64,000 nt of DNA from Cannabis sativa. Taxonomy: Eukaryota; Streptophyta; Magnoliopsida; Rosales; Cannabaceae. The notes under the pieces are model-generated. The model did no database searches. It saw only the letters and a program-made list of their open reading frames with translations, and was not told where the DNA came from. Numbering within the stretch: position 1 is the first letter of the stretch; the number at the start of each line of letters is the position of its first letter. This document shows positions 1-10,900 of this stretch, piece by piece. The position numbers and the translations under genes are program-made. The DNA lies in assembly GCF_029168945.1 (NCBI RefSeq), contig NC_083601.1:39173660-39237659 (forward strand), read 5' to 3'.

Positions 1-770
1 ACCCCATGGTCCGACCATCGGACCTGAGGTGTGGGATTCTTGGGACCGGCCGAGATAGAGAGAGAAAGAGAGATGCTGTGAGAGTTTGGGGGTATTTTTG
101 GAGTTTTGAAAAAAAAGTATAGTTTTTTTAGGGTTTAAATTATTGGTTTAGGAATCAAATTTTTTTATTTTCTAAGTATAGAAAATCAAATTTCCCTTAT
201 GATCCATGCATCATACAATATATTATATATGTTAGTAACATAAAAATTTAATTATACTCAAACTCAATAATATTATTCATAAATTTCTTTCTAGAATTAA
301 ATATTTTTCAAAAAATAACTTGCAAAATTAGAATTCCAATTCAAATCCAATTATACCGAGTATCAAATATTAAATATCTAATTGTAATCAAATTAGATTG
401 GATAATATTTTTGAATATTCAATTGGATATATAAATCGGTTGCCGGATATTGGGGTGCTTGAAAATCTATATTAATTAGTTGTTTGGATAAGTAATTAAT
501 TTTATGTTTTTTTATATATATGTATTTAATTATGAAAGTTATGATTAAATTTTACTACTTTTTTTTATTGGATCCATTAAATCTAAAATATAATAGATAA
601 TTCAATCTAATTCAATTCAAAAAATAATAACTCGACTATAACATTGAAAGAAATTAAATTAATTAAATAAATATCTATTTTATATAAAGTGTGCCTATAT
701 AACAGAATTGTTAGTTTATGAAAAATTCATGGATGACTTTTTATTTATATTAAAAATAAAATAGTTTATT
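1..770. other. AT-rich intergenic DNA at window edge
   Basis: No gene is visible. The first 60 bases are distinctly GC-richer than what follows and contain a perfect 7-bp inverted repeat with a 3-base loop (8-14 against 18-24), then a GA-rich tract. They may be the end of a repeat that continues outside the window. From about 100 on, the sequence is ordinary AT-rich intergenic DNA with stop codons in every frame. Confidence 0.6.
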
Positions 771-906
771 AAGCCACTAAGGCTAGCTTAGTGGTGAGGG
801 AGGGATGGGAAAAAGGGAGAGGTCATGGGTTCGAACCCAAGACCTTTAAGCTATTAAGTTAATATATGATTGTAAAAACCATTACGCTACACTCAAAAAA
901 AAAAAA
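771..906 (+). mobile_element. tRNA-derived SINE, copy 1
   Basis: The element opens with a box-A-like segment (GGCTAGCTTAGTGGTGAG, 781-798). About 30 bases later comes a box B core (GGTTCGAACCC, near 829-839), and it ends in a poly-A tail. This is an internal Pol III promoter of the tRNA type. A second copy with the same order and about the same length lies at 22150-22289, which confirms a dispersed family. I see no convincing target-site duplication. It is not a tRNA gene, since no acceptor stem or cloverleaf can be formed. Confidence 0.8.
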
Positions 907-1807
907 TTATTAAATAAAAAAAATAACAAATAAAATTATTGAATATTAAATAAAAAAAAATAACAAATTATTAAAAAAAAAAAATAACAAATTATTAAAT
1001 GTTGTCACGTAAAGGGTCAGCATCCTACATTTAGAATTAGTTAAATTTTAAATTAAATTTGAATGTTTTGATAGTTTAACCAGATGAGTATTTTTATTAA
1101 TTGGGAAGATAAATTTAGGACGAATAATAATTTTTTTTTTTAATTACTATTACAAAGTATAATAGTAATTTTTATTTTTATCTAAATCACTATTATGCTT
1201 TCAAATTTTAATATTTTCACTTTATTGAATATTATTAATTTTAAAATTATGATATTAGAAAAAAATTAAAAACTAAAATAAAATTAACACGTAACATCTA
1301 TCTAGTATGTTAGTTACAAATCTCTTTTTATTGTGACTTAAAATCACATTAAATTACCAATTAAAAAATTATACGGTGAATAAAAAATTATTATTAAACT
1401 ATATTTGTTTTTTTGTAATGAACAACCGTTACGGAAACTACCACCACTATCCACGAATCTCAATGTAATTAAAACACAAAATCAACACCATAAAAAAATG
1501 AAACCTAAATCTCTAGCTACATTAATATTTTTCAAACTAAAACGCAAACCTTGGAGATCGATCTAACAGAGAGAGGGAGTAGCAAATAAAGAGAAAGAGT
1601 CTGGGATGAATGATCATGAGGCCGGCATTAGTAATTCATGGGTGGTTGCATGGTGACCTCCATCGGTTCTTGTCCATTGGGCGTCAAAGAAACAGAAAAA
1701 AAAAACAACAAAAATCATTTATTTTATAATTTTTTTTACCTGTTAAATTATTTTTTTAATCTAAATAATTATAATATTTAAATAATTAAATTATTTAAAG
1801 AAATAAA
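907..1807. other. AT-rich intergenic DNA
   Basis: No gene is seen. The stretch holds A-rich tracts after the SINE tail and an 11-bp stem hairpin around 1142-1170. Between about 1320 and 1435 there is a weak resemblance to the ends of the CACTA-type elements described below, too worn to delimit. Confidence 0.5.
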
Positions 1808-1815
1808 ATTGTGTC

Positions 1816-2067
1816 CAAGACTAGGCTTAAGACAAAATCAAATTTCGAGGCTCTTATACAATTTTATTCTTCGTAACTACACAATAAATATTTTTTTAAA
1901 AAAAAATATAAAATCTTTTACCACTATACCATATAATATTTGTTATATTTCTTTCTTATTTAATATTTTATTTATATAATAATATTTTTTTGTTTACAAT
2001 TTCGGGGTCTGAACAGTTGGGGGCCCGAGGCGCACACCTAGCTCGCCTACCCTCAGGACCGGTCCTG
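1816..2067. mobile_element. hAT-type MITE with perfect 8-bp target duplication
   Basis: The 252-bp element begins CAAGACTAGG and ends CCGGTCCTG, so its ends are imperfect inverted repeats. It is flanked on both sides by the identical octamer ATTGTGTC (1808-1815 and 2068-2075), the duplication length typical of hAT transposases. Its GC-rich right end (about 2005-2067) matches, in reverse complement, the left end of the element at 19790-20212, so the two belong to one family. It has no coding capacity. Confidence 0.8.
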
Positions 2068-2255
2068 ATTGTGTCACATATATGTATATGTATGTACGTA
2101 TGTGAACAATATATACAATAAAAGGGTCAATTGCTCTATATGTACTTTATCCTTTATAGATGTTGGGTTATGAGGCAAGATTTCATGAACATTGCATGTA
2201 TTATTTATTATTAATTAGGAGAGAAGAGTTGACAAGGGCGTTAGCGTTTTTACTC

Positions 2256-2437
2256 GAGCATTGCTATGGGCACCAGTGGTGCCTAACACCTTCTAAATGT
2301 ATCGCCTTGCAATTGGTTAGTGGTCTCCATAAAAATTATTATATTAAACTATATGGGACCCGATACTTAATTGCACCAATAGCTATATTGACACGTAGGA
2401 GGGTGCTAGGCACCAATAGTGTCCTTTAGCATTTCTC
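2256..2437. mobile_element. Mutator-like MITE, copy 1
   Basis: The 182-bp element has terminal inverted repeats of about 35 bp, starting GAGCATTGCTAT on the left and, read from the other end, GAGAAATGCTAA. Both ends carry the block TGGTGCCTARCACC. It is flanked by the perfect direct repeat GTTTTTACTC (2246-2255 and 2438-2447). A duplication of 9-10 bp points to Mutator-type transposition. A 184-bp relative is at 57643-57826. The 89-codon reading frame that crosses this element is not a gene. Confidence 0.85.
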
Positions 2438-2447
2438 GTTTTTACTC

Positions 2448-3429
2448 CGTGTGTGTCACTCTCATAGTATCTCCTTAATTAATTGTCATGTATTTAAGCA
2501 CTGGATATGTATGCATCACCAAAATTCTACTGTCAGTACTGTAGACTACCTACTCATAAATGTTGGCCTCGTATACAACATAGTTATAGCAAAAACCAAT
2601 ATCTAGTTAGTTCCCCTTTCCTTGAGGAAAGTGCCAATAGGAGAAAGAGGAAAGAGAGAGAGAATGCCTCGTGTGAAACTTAGTCATCTCTCATCACTCT
2701 CTACTTATTCTTTTTTTAAGATCTCTTTAAATTTTATTTATATATTTTTCCGAAATAATTAAGGGGTCACTCAAGTTCTGATCTATTGCAATCCTACGTA
2801 CCTTTTTCTTTTACAAACATAAAATTAATAAAAAACTATTTCAACGTAATGCTTAGGCATAATTTCTACAATTTCTATTTTATTTTGTTTATTTGAGAAT
2901 ATATGAAAGATTGATATAGCTTAAGTTTGGATTTCTTTGGTATATAAAAAATTTTTTGGGCTACTTAAATAATTTTAAAATAATAAAATCGGCTATTATA
3001 AAATATATTTTCGCCTTCAAAATTTTCCGTGAGGATAAAATTATAACAACTATCAATAATATTTTGGTAATTAATAAATGTGTATTTAGTACGTAATACT
3101 TTTTTAATTAGTTTTTTTTTTGTTTTTAATCATTGAGCTATTGAGCTATGTAGAGAATAATTTCTCGGAGTTTGAAATGGGCTAAATTGCTAGGGGTTTA
3201 AAGCATTTGTTGGATCTCAATTTTAAGCTTTTAGCTTTTTTCTATTTAGCTTTTAGTAATTATAGCACACTTATTGTGAGTGCTCTAATTCCCTAAAACA
3301 CAAAACGATTTACTACTAAAAAATCCAAAATTCTTGACAGTTTATTAACACCTTCAGGTAAAGAATTAATGTCGATCTATAAAACTGTCACCTATACAAG
3401 CATCGTGAATACTGGGTAGAATAAGCAAC
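2448..3429. other. AT-rich intergenic DNA
   Basis: No gene, RNA or delimitable repeat is recognised. The sequence is simple AT-rich DNA with short poly-T runs. Confidence 0.5.
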
Positions 3430-3720
3430 GATTGAAAACAGTCAGAGAAATTTAAGTCGAGTCTAGATCTGAGGTCGAGTCTAGTCTAGGTTAGGGGCCA
3501 GGTTCGGTGCCACGGTCGAGATCAGATTTGGGTTTCAGTCCGAGTCTAAAATATTGATTAAAAATTAATTGTAAAAAAGTATTGAAAGTGATTTTTTTTT
3601 ATTTTCAAAATTTTGATTCTCATAAATTGAAAAATCAATAAGTGAAAACAGTTTTATAGAACATGATTTTGAAAAATATTTTTATATTTTTTAAATAAAA
3701 ATTAATTAAGAAAATGTTAC
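3430..3720 (+). repeat. Degenerate G-rich minisatellite plus flank, copy of a dispersed family
   Basis: The stretch 3440-3545 is built from degenerate GGTCGAGTCTAGRTCTGAGG-like words. The following 150 bases closely resemble the sequence after the G-rich tract at 36085-36190 (shared words such as AAAATTTTGATTCTCA and TTTTATAGAACA). The same composite also occurs inside 34178-35719, so this is a repeat family and not chance simple sequence. Confidence 0.6.
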
Positions 3721-3954
3721 TAAATGCTACTTTAATTAATACATCATATATTTTTTTTTTGAAAGGTCCTATATTTTGTTAGAACACTAATTGTTCGGTA
3801 ACTTCTAAGATCACTAATTGGAGCGAATGCTTTGGTTATGTGGAAGAATTAATTAATGTTTGGAAAGAGCCAAATCAAAAAGTAAGGTAATAATGTTGAT
3901 GCTAAAATAAAAATTTGAGGACCGCTTAATATTGGATTATTTATAATTTGGAAA

Positions 3955-4320
3955 AGAGTTATAATAAAATATTATTTTTCTATTATAAAATTTTTACTTT
4001 TAAATATAGTATAAATTTGTGATTAAAAGTGAAAAGTTTTAACTAATTATAAATTAATATTTTTATGTTGTTACTAAAAGATTTGTGTCTAAAAATATTA
4101 ATCATAATAATCATATATGGTAAGACTAAATGTGTTTTTAGTCATAATATATAGTTGTTACGATTAAAATTAAATTTGTGATAACTTGTAATTAAATACT
4201 ATATTTTAATTACAAGTAATTTTTTGTTGTCACTAAAAATCACATTTAACTACTAAAAATTATTTATTTAGTAAGTAAAAGATTTTTATTAAAGATATAT
4301 ATTTTTTTTTTTTGGTAGTG
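3955..4320 (-). mobile_element. Degraded CACTA-like non-autonomous element
   Basis: The right end reads TTTTTTGGTAGTG, the reverse complement of a CACTACMAAAAA terminus. The interior repeats TTAGTCAYA/GTGACTAAA-like words, as in the intact element at 7567-7898. The left end has decayed and cannot be placed exactly. No coding capacity. Confidence 0.5.
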
Positions 4321-4693
4321 TTTGGATAATATGGAGAGTTTTGACAAAAAAAAAAAAGTATCACTCTTAGAGAGATGCTGTTATCACGCTTTAAATCACT
4401 AACTACCTATTTTGATATAGTAATAATTTGATTTCTATTAATTCACTGCATTATAGCTGGGATTATTGGACGTCAAATACCGGTGCTCGATCCGCATGAG
4501 AGAAACTTAAAAAGGGATTTAGAAGTATATACTCCCACCAATACTAAAAAAGAAAGCAGTGTAATTATAAAGAATATATATATGGAATAGATTTGAATGG
4601 TTACATGTAACTATCATGTTACATTTATCTCATCACAAAATATATAATTTATAATATATATGATCACAAAATATATATTGCATGAACTCGAAG

Positions 4694-4790
4694 GAGTTTT
4701 TTTTTTTTTTATTAAGCGTTTATATATTACAATCACCCATAAATTGGCACTCGAACCCAGCTACTCCAACACACACCCTCAAGAAAATTC
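4694..4790 (-). mobile_element. Truncated SINE fragment
   Basis: Read on the minus strand, a box-B-like core GGGTTCGAGTGCC (about 4748-4760) is followed by an AT-rich body and a poly-A tail (plus-strand T run at 4697-4710). This is the 3' half of a tRNA-type SINE. The box A half is missing. Assignment to the same family as 771-906 is only tentative. Confidence 0.45.
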
Positions 4791-5751
4791 ATGCTTCATA
4801 ATTTATACATAAATGCATTATGGGGTCACAGCCGCAGGTCAGGTATAATAATGGACCTTAAGGTGTCACCGAAGTTACTATGATGTGGAGAGAAATAGTA
4901 ATAGAGGGGTAAAAATAAAAATATATGCCATGATGGAAAGGGTAATATGCCTTCTCTGAGTCTGACAACTATACATCTTTCCAATACGTCGTCGACCACT
5001 TTAATTACTTTAATTGTTTATATTAATGAATTTTGGTCCTTTGCTATATTGGTAATTAAGTACTACAATACATATATCGCTCCTTATGTGTTATAATAAC
5101 ACTCATATTAGTTAAACATATACAGTACGTACGCCGGTATATATGTGTAGGAGCTAGAGAGACGTTATGAGAAGATGGCTTAATTAAATGAGTCAGTGAC
5201 TGGCGTACAGTTGTTGGGAAATGATTGAGAGAGTTACACATTAGATAATCTAAATCAACCGGTAAAGAGAGTGTATTCAAATTGAAGTAGTGGGGGTCTC
5301 AATACGTAATTATGTATATGATCTCTCTGCATGCATGCATAGCTTGTGTTTGGCAATATTTGGCCCCGGCCATATGTATATGTATAATATATATATATAT
5401 GTGTGTTTCATGAATTGCCTGTCCCCACTTTCCACTTTCTCATGCATCGATCGATCCACATCATAAGTACATATAAGCTCTGTTCTCTCGTTTCACTCTG
5501 TTATATTAATATATACGTTAAAAAAAAACCACTCACCCCACCCAAAAGAACCATAGCCAAAAAGTGAAGGAAAGACGACAAAAGCCGCTGACATGGGATT
5601 GATCAGTTAACTTTCTTTGACACACAGAGCCGACAGTAGTTTGTACGTACAAGTTACATCATCTATCATAAATATTATATTATATTATGCGATCATCCCT
5701 AGGTAGGTCCATATATTTAGTTGGATTACCCCTGCTTGTAGTTGTAGCCTC
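4791..5751. other. Upstream region of the HD-Zip gene
   Basis: No gene is seen. The last 400 bases before the TATA box are richer in mixed sequence and contain ACGT-core words and TGCATGCATGCAT (about 5328-5340). They are presumably the promoter of the gene starting at 5834. No individual site can be assigned with confidence. Confidence 0.4.
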
Positions 5752-5759
5752 TATAAATA
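5752..5759 (+). promoter_or_regulatory. TATA box of HD-Zip gene
   Basis: TATAAATA lies 75 bases upstream of the chosen start codon at 5834. This is a normal spacing for a plant TATA box with a short 5' leader. Confidence 0.65.
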
Positions 5760-5833
5760 CGCACTATATATAGACAAATTAATCAGAGTACGTAGTAGTT
5801 GTGTGAAGATATATCCAGAGAAAAACAAAATTA

Positions 5834-6783
5834 ATGGATTGGAATGGCAATACAAGACACACTAGTGTTTCTCGAACTGAATCTTCCTACGGCAACCCTT
5901 TCCACAATGACTACGACTCCTATTATCATGGTAAGAAATTAGATACACTTTTCTTTGTGATCTCACTATCAGTTTAGATATCATTAGCAAAGCATCGATC
6001 GTTTTCAAAATATAACCTTGTGTACATAAACTTTTTTCATTTTGTAAAGGTGGAATGGAGGTGAAGCATGATCAGGCAATACTGTCAGCTGAGACAGCAC
6101 AAGGGTTAAATAGTGGTCGGCCTTCTATTGAAAGGGACATGATCAGCCGTAGTAGCTTTCAGGAGAAGAAGAAGAGAACATTAACTAACAATCAGTTGGA
6201 GTTATTGGAGAGGAGCTTTCAGGAGGGAATTAAGCTGGAACCAGATAGGAAAATGAAGCTGTCAAGAGAGCTTGGGCTGGAGCCTCGCCAAATTGCTGTA
6301 TGGTTCCAAAACAGGCGAGCTCGCTGGAAAGCTAGGCAAATCGAACGCTCTTATGAGGCCCTTAAACATGACTTTGATCACATGTCAAAAGAAAAACAGA
6401 AGCTTCAGGAGGAGGTGCATATATATAATTATTATAAAGTTTCTTTCATACAATATGTACAGTATACATGATATACATATTAATGTTATTTTGGAGGGCA
6501 GGTCATAAAACTGAAACGCATTCTACGAGAGAATGGGTCGAATAAGCAAGTGGTAGGAGGAAATATTACTTCTATGATAATCTCCGGAGAAGAGATGGCT
6601 GAAAGCAGTACTGGGGAGGCCCTTATTATTCGCAGTTCAAACAATAAGTCACAAGGAACTAATAATAATTACCATCATCGTCATCAACAGAATCATGTTA
6701 TGGCTTATCATCATTGCAACCGTGTATTCAATATAGACGAATACAGCACTGTTTCGCCACCTTACTGGGGATTCTTTCCTTGA
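5834..6783 (+). CDS. HD-Zip class I transcription factor, LMI1/ATHB51/ATHB22-like
   Basis: Three exons join in frame: 5834-5930, 6050-6414 and 6502-6783, giving 247 residues. All introns have GT..AG borders, and the second interrupts the leucine zipper. The homeodomain (about residues 72-130) has the helix-3 core [16 protein letters not shown]. It is followed at once by a leucine zipper with heptad positions L137, M144, L151 and L158. This order defines HD-Zip class I, which binds pseudopalindromic CAATNATTG sites as dimers in the nucleus. The stretch [20 protein letters not shown] and the aromatic C-terminus ending YWGFFP resemble the LMI1/ATHB51/ATHB22 clade, known for meristem identity and leaf-margin or stipule growth. 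The acidic, Tyr-rich N-terminus and the His/Asn-rich linker are poorly conserved. The start was chosen because exon 1 splices in phase, lies 75 bases after a TATA box, and begins MDWNG, like the MEW start of Arabidopsis LMI1. Orthology within the clade is inference. Confidence 0.93.
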
Positions 6784-7563
6784 TATATATATATAGATAG
6801 ATAGATATTGGAAACCGTATGTATGGCCCCTTTTTATTTATCGGTTCAGTAGCTATATAGGCATTGTCCTAGTTAACGAATTTATTAGTAATATATATAT
6901 TTTAATAGTTATTACGTAATATACGTCTAAAAATAAGTACGTGATTATTATCAATTGTGTAGTACTCTTATCATGTATTATTCCGTGTGTCAAGGCCCGC
7001 TACATGGGAGTCATATGTTTTCGCTAATTTATCATGAGATAATTAAATGATATAACATTAATTTTAGCTAGCTATAGCTAAAACATTTTCTCTTATATGT
7101 ATCCATTACTATGAGATTGGAAAAATGAAATGGCATGCCATAAAAAAAAATCTAGGGTTTATTATTAGTACTAGCTAGTAGATTTATTGAAATAAAACAG
7201 ATATTATAATATTGGAATAATATTTCAAAATGAAAAAACACACGTTTAATGATCGTAGTTCACATTACTAATTCCAAAAACAATAAGTATTGTAAATATG
7301 TTTACAATTTGAATAAAAGATCGACAATAAATAATTAGAATTGTACAACGAATAATATAAAGGGAAAACGTATGCTCTAGATGAAGACAAAATTGGTCAA
7401 GATCAGAGATTAATTTAATTGTAATAAAGAATTTTATAATGTATTTTATAATGTATCATTTATCCAAGGTGATAGTCCAATTTAACTTAGACTTACCATG
7501 GTAATAAGAACTTTTTACTTCACCAAATATATACATAAGGTATTTATGGTTATCTTTTATGAT
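6784..7563. other. 3' flank of HD-Zip gene
   Basis: An AT-rich region holding a short TAGA/TATA simple repeat directly after the stop codon (6783-6810) and the presumed 3' UTR. No other gene is seen. Confidence 0.5.
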
Positions 7564-7566
7564 AAC

Positions 7567-7898
7567 CACTACAAAAAAAAATTGCTACTTTTAGTGATAA
7601 TTTTTTAGTCACTAACATAATTTTTTTTGACTAAATGTGACTTTTAGTCACAACAAAATGTTACGTGTGACTAAAACATAGTATTTAGTTACAAGTTGTC
7701 ACTAATTTAGTTTTAGTCACAACAAGTATTATGACTAAAAATACATTTAGTCACAATAAATTGTAATTTTTGTGACTAATACTTTTATCCACGGACCTTT
7801 TAGTCACAACATAGGAATCACAATTTATAATTAGTCACAATTTTTTCACTTTTAGTCACAAATTTTATTGTGACTAAAAGTAAGATTTTTTTGTAGTG
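7567..7898. mobile_element. CACTA-type MITE
   Basis: The 332-bp element begins CACTACAAAAAAA and ends TTTTTTTGTAGTG, with inverted ends extending about 30 bp. The 3-bp duplication AAC flanks both ends (7564-7566 and 7899-7901), as expected for CACTA (CMC) transposons. The interior is a string of subterminal repeats of the word TTTAGTCACA in both orientations. There is no transposase. A worn relative is at 3955-4320. Confidence 0.85.
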
Positions 7899-7901
7899 AA
7901 C

Positions 7902-10900
7902 TTGTTACCCATTGTTATTGTAAGGGTATTTGGTTGTTCTTACTTAATTTTCTCGCATTTTTTAACTTTTTCTTTTTTTAATTTTTCTATAAAATAATTT
8001 TTTTTTTTTTGAAAAAGAAAAGTCATCTATTGCTCAAAAATATGAAAATGCATAAAATTTTAATCAAATGTTCATTTATACCCATAGTAGTATAAGATCC
8101 TCATTTGGGTTTTTCGTAGAGTTTGGTTTAACATTTTTCGAAAGAAATTTATAAAATAAAACATTTGCATTTTGGTCGTTTATCAAAGAGAGTGGGCTTC
8201 TTGAATGGTTGTGAATGTAATGGGCCTAAGCTGGATAGGCTCGGCTCGAATATTATATGTTTGTCTAAACAAGTTTTGGGGGTGGGCTGTCACAGAGTTG
8301 GCCCAATTATTGGATTCTTTCTTGTCCAAAACATCTTCAAACGCAGCTGGGAAAAATAACTTTAAAAAAAAAAAACCATATTTTTACACAGATAATTTAA
8401 TCCCATAAAATTTGTAATTTCCTCTATTTTCATACTCGAATACTTCATGTTACCCATGTGTTGGGCACTAAAAATCCTATTTTAATTGTATTTATAGATA
8501 AATATTTAAATATTTCGATCTCTTCCTTGTGATGGCGATAATAATTTGGGACAAACATGTACATAACTACCTATCTATTTGATATAGTTCGAGCATGAGA
8601 AAAATAGAAGGCCATTATCCATTTTTGTGAAGTAGTAGAACAGTCCATTTGTAATTTCTGTCACTTGAGAATATATAAACATATATTGCAGCTCTTTACA
8701 AAAAAAAAAATTGTAAAAACTTTAATTTTTTGTTGTTTTTGGGTAATTATGAAATAATCTCTTATTTCTAATCTTAATCTTTATAGGCCCCTGCCAACTG
8801 TTGAGAGGTGGGTGAGTACGTAAGTAATCGATATACATTGCATCATATTTATAAACTATAAATATATATTTTGTATTTTTTTTAATAACATAAATGTATA
8901 TTTGTATTGATTCATATATATATGTCATACTGTTTATTGATACTTTTATGGGAAAGTATCTATTGTCATGTATATTCATCAGCAGAACTCTTCGTTGGGC
9001 TGTCAATTATATAAATCTCTCTTTTGATGTTCATATTTAATTGAAATCTATCCACTTGACTCATGCTCTGCTGTTTTGGTATACAAAAATCTCCGGTCTC
9101 CAAGAAATAATTTCATCTTTTTGGGCCCAGTAGCTACGTGATTGCTGTCCACATAGTTAAAAAAACTCATAAGATGAGAAGAAAAGTCGTAAGTTTTATG
9201 TCACTAAAAATTAAAAGTTTCCTTTTCATGCACAATCATTCAAGTTAATAAATTCTTGATTCTTCCACTAAACCAATCACAGATGCCATGAACTCAATAA
9301 TATATATAATTATATGCTAGTATATTTTTCAAGGGCACATGAAGGATTATTTTATTTAATGTGGATTACTACTGAAGTCTAAATAATCCATGAAACAGTC
9401 AAGCTGAAAAGAGAACAAATTTAACACAAGAAACTTAGAGAAAGAAGAATTAAGGGGGAAAAAAGAAACGAAAATCAATTAGGAATAAATGGGCTTAGGC
9501 CATTGGGTTGGGAAAGTTTTCTATGTTTGACTACATGCATGATTGTCCCAACTTGCAAGTTGCAAGTCTACTCAAAGTTGGTCAAGACTCAAGAGCACAG
9601 ACAGGACAATTCAAATTCAAAAGAGTTGACTTAAGAAGGGCAAAAGGGCCCAGGAGTGAATAAAAGAAGGCTAATATATATTTTGGCACTTGCTCCACAC
9701 AAGGGTGGGTGTGCTCAATATTGCTCATTGATATTTAATATATTAATTAGTTTTGTATACATATAATACACATATGAACCTCTTAACGGTGGATTTGGGT
9801 TTGTATATAATATTTGGTTCATTAAATGGTCAGATTCCAAACCAAAAATTTGAATTTGCCAAAATACAAAAAGAAAAATGTACAATATATGTATTTGTCA
9901 AAAGAAAAAAAAAATGTACAATCTGTCCTTATCAACGGTCAGAATGGGCAGTTCGTTTGGCTAAATGATCTTCCCCTGTATCGATATCTTTAGGCCCATT
10001 CCTAAATGGCAATGACTCATGGTCATGGTTCGATCAAATATAGATTCTGTTCAAACTTAAAATGGTCAAATGTAATTATATTAGATAAATGCTAGTGTGA
10101 TTAAAAGAGAATTTTTATGAAAATCTAAGCCAGAGTAAACATGGTAAAAGCAAGAACTAATGGTCAATTGTTAATATTAATTAATGAAGTCTTCGCTAAC
10201 CGCTTTCTTGTAGTGTAGTTAAATTAGTTAGGGTCTGATTAAACACAGGAAGATACCTTCAATTAGCTAACTAAGACTATCTCTAATCGAAATGGAAAAT
10301 ATAGCTCAATTTTGGGAAAAAAAAAAATAGTTTAGTGGCAATTTTCCATCAGCTTTTGTTTTTGTGCCCCAATACACAATTATGAAATATTGATGTAAAA
10401 TTTAATATACTATTTAATAATTTATTGAAAATAACGTCAATAATAATATTAATAATTTTATTTGTTCAAAAAAATATTAATAATTTTATTATTATCTGTA
10501 AGAGAAAACAATTCGTCATTTTCTTCGACAAACACAAGATGGCAACTACACTAAAAATTGTCGAATTCATTTCAAATCCAGAAGAAAAATACCAAACCCA
10601 GTAATTTTTGTGTAAGTTTATTGTATGAATTTAATTATCTTATATATATTTATTATAACATTGGAGAAGAAGACTAAATATAGGAGGGAACCACACTTGA
10701 AGTTTACCCAAAGTAAAATTCTGCTTTTTGCATAGTATTCTTTATATGAATTTAATTATCTTTTATATATTTATCTATCAAAAATTGATGCTCTAAAATC
10801 TTATTTGGTCATAGTTAATTTTATTTTTTTAGTCTGATCTTTAATGAAATAGCTCTTGAGCTAAATTATAATGATGATATATATATATATGTTTTTTTTA

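Noticed and set aside
771..906. Possible tRNA gene
   Set aside because: Box A and box B are present, but no acceptor stem or cloverleaf can be formed. The A-tail and second copy show a SINE.
2160..2429. 89-codon open frame
   Set aside because: It runs through the Mutator-like MITE and its flank, is matched by no family and has no promoter.
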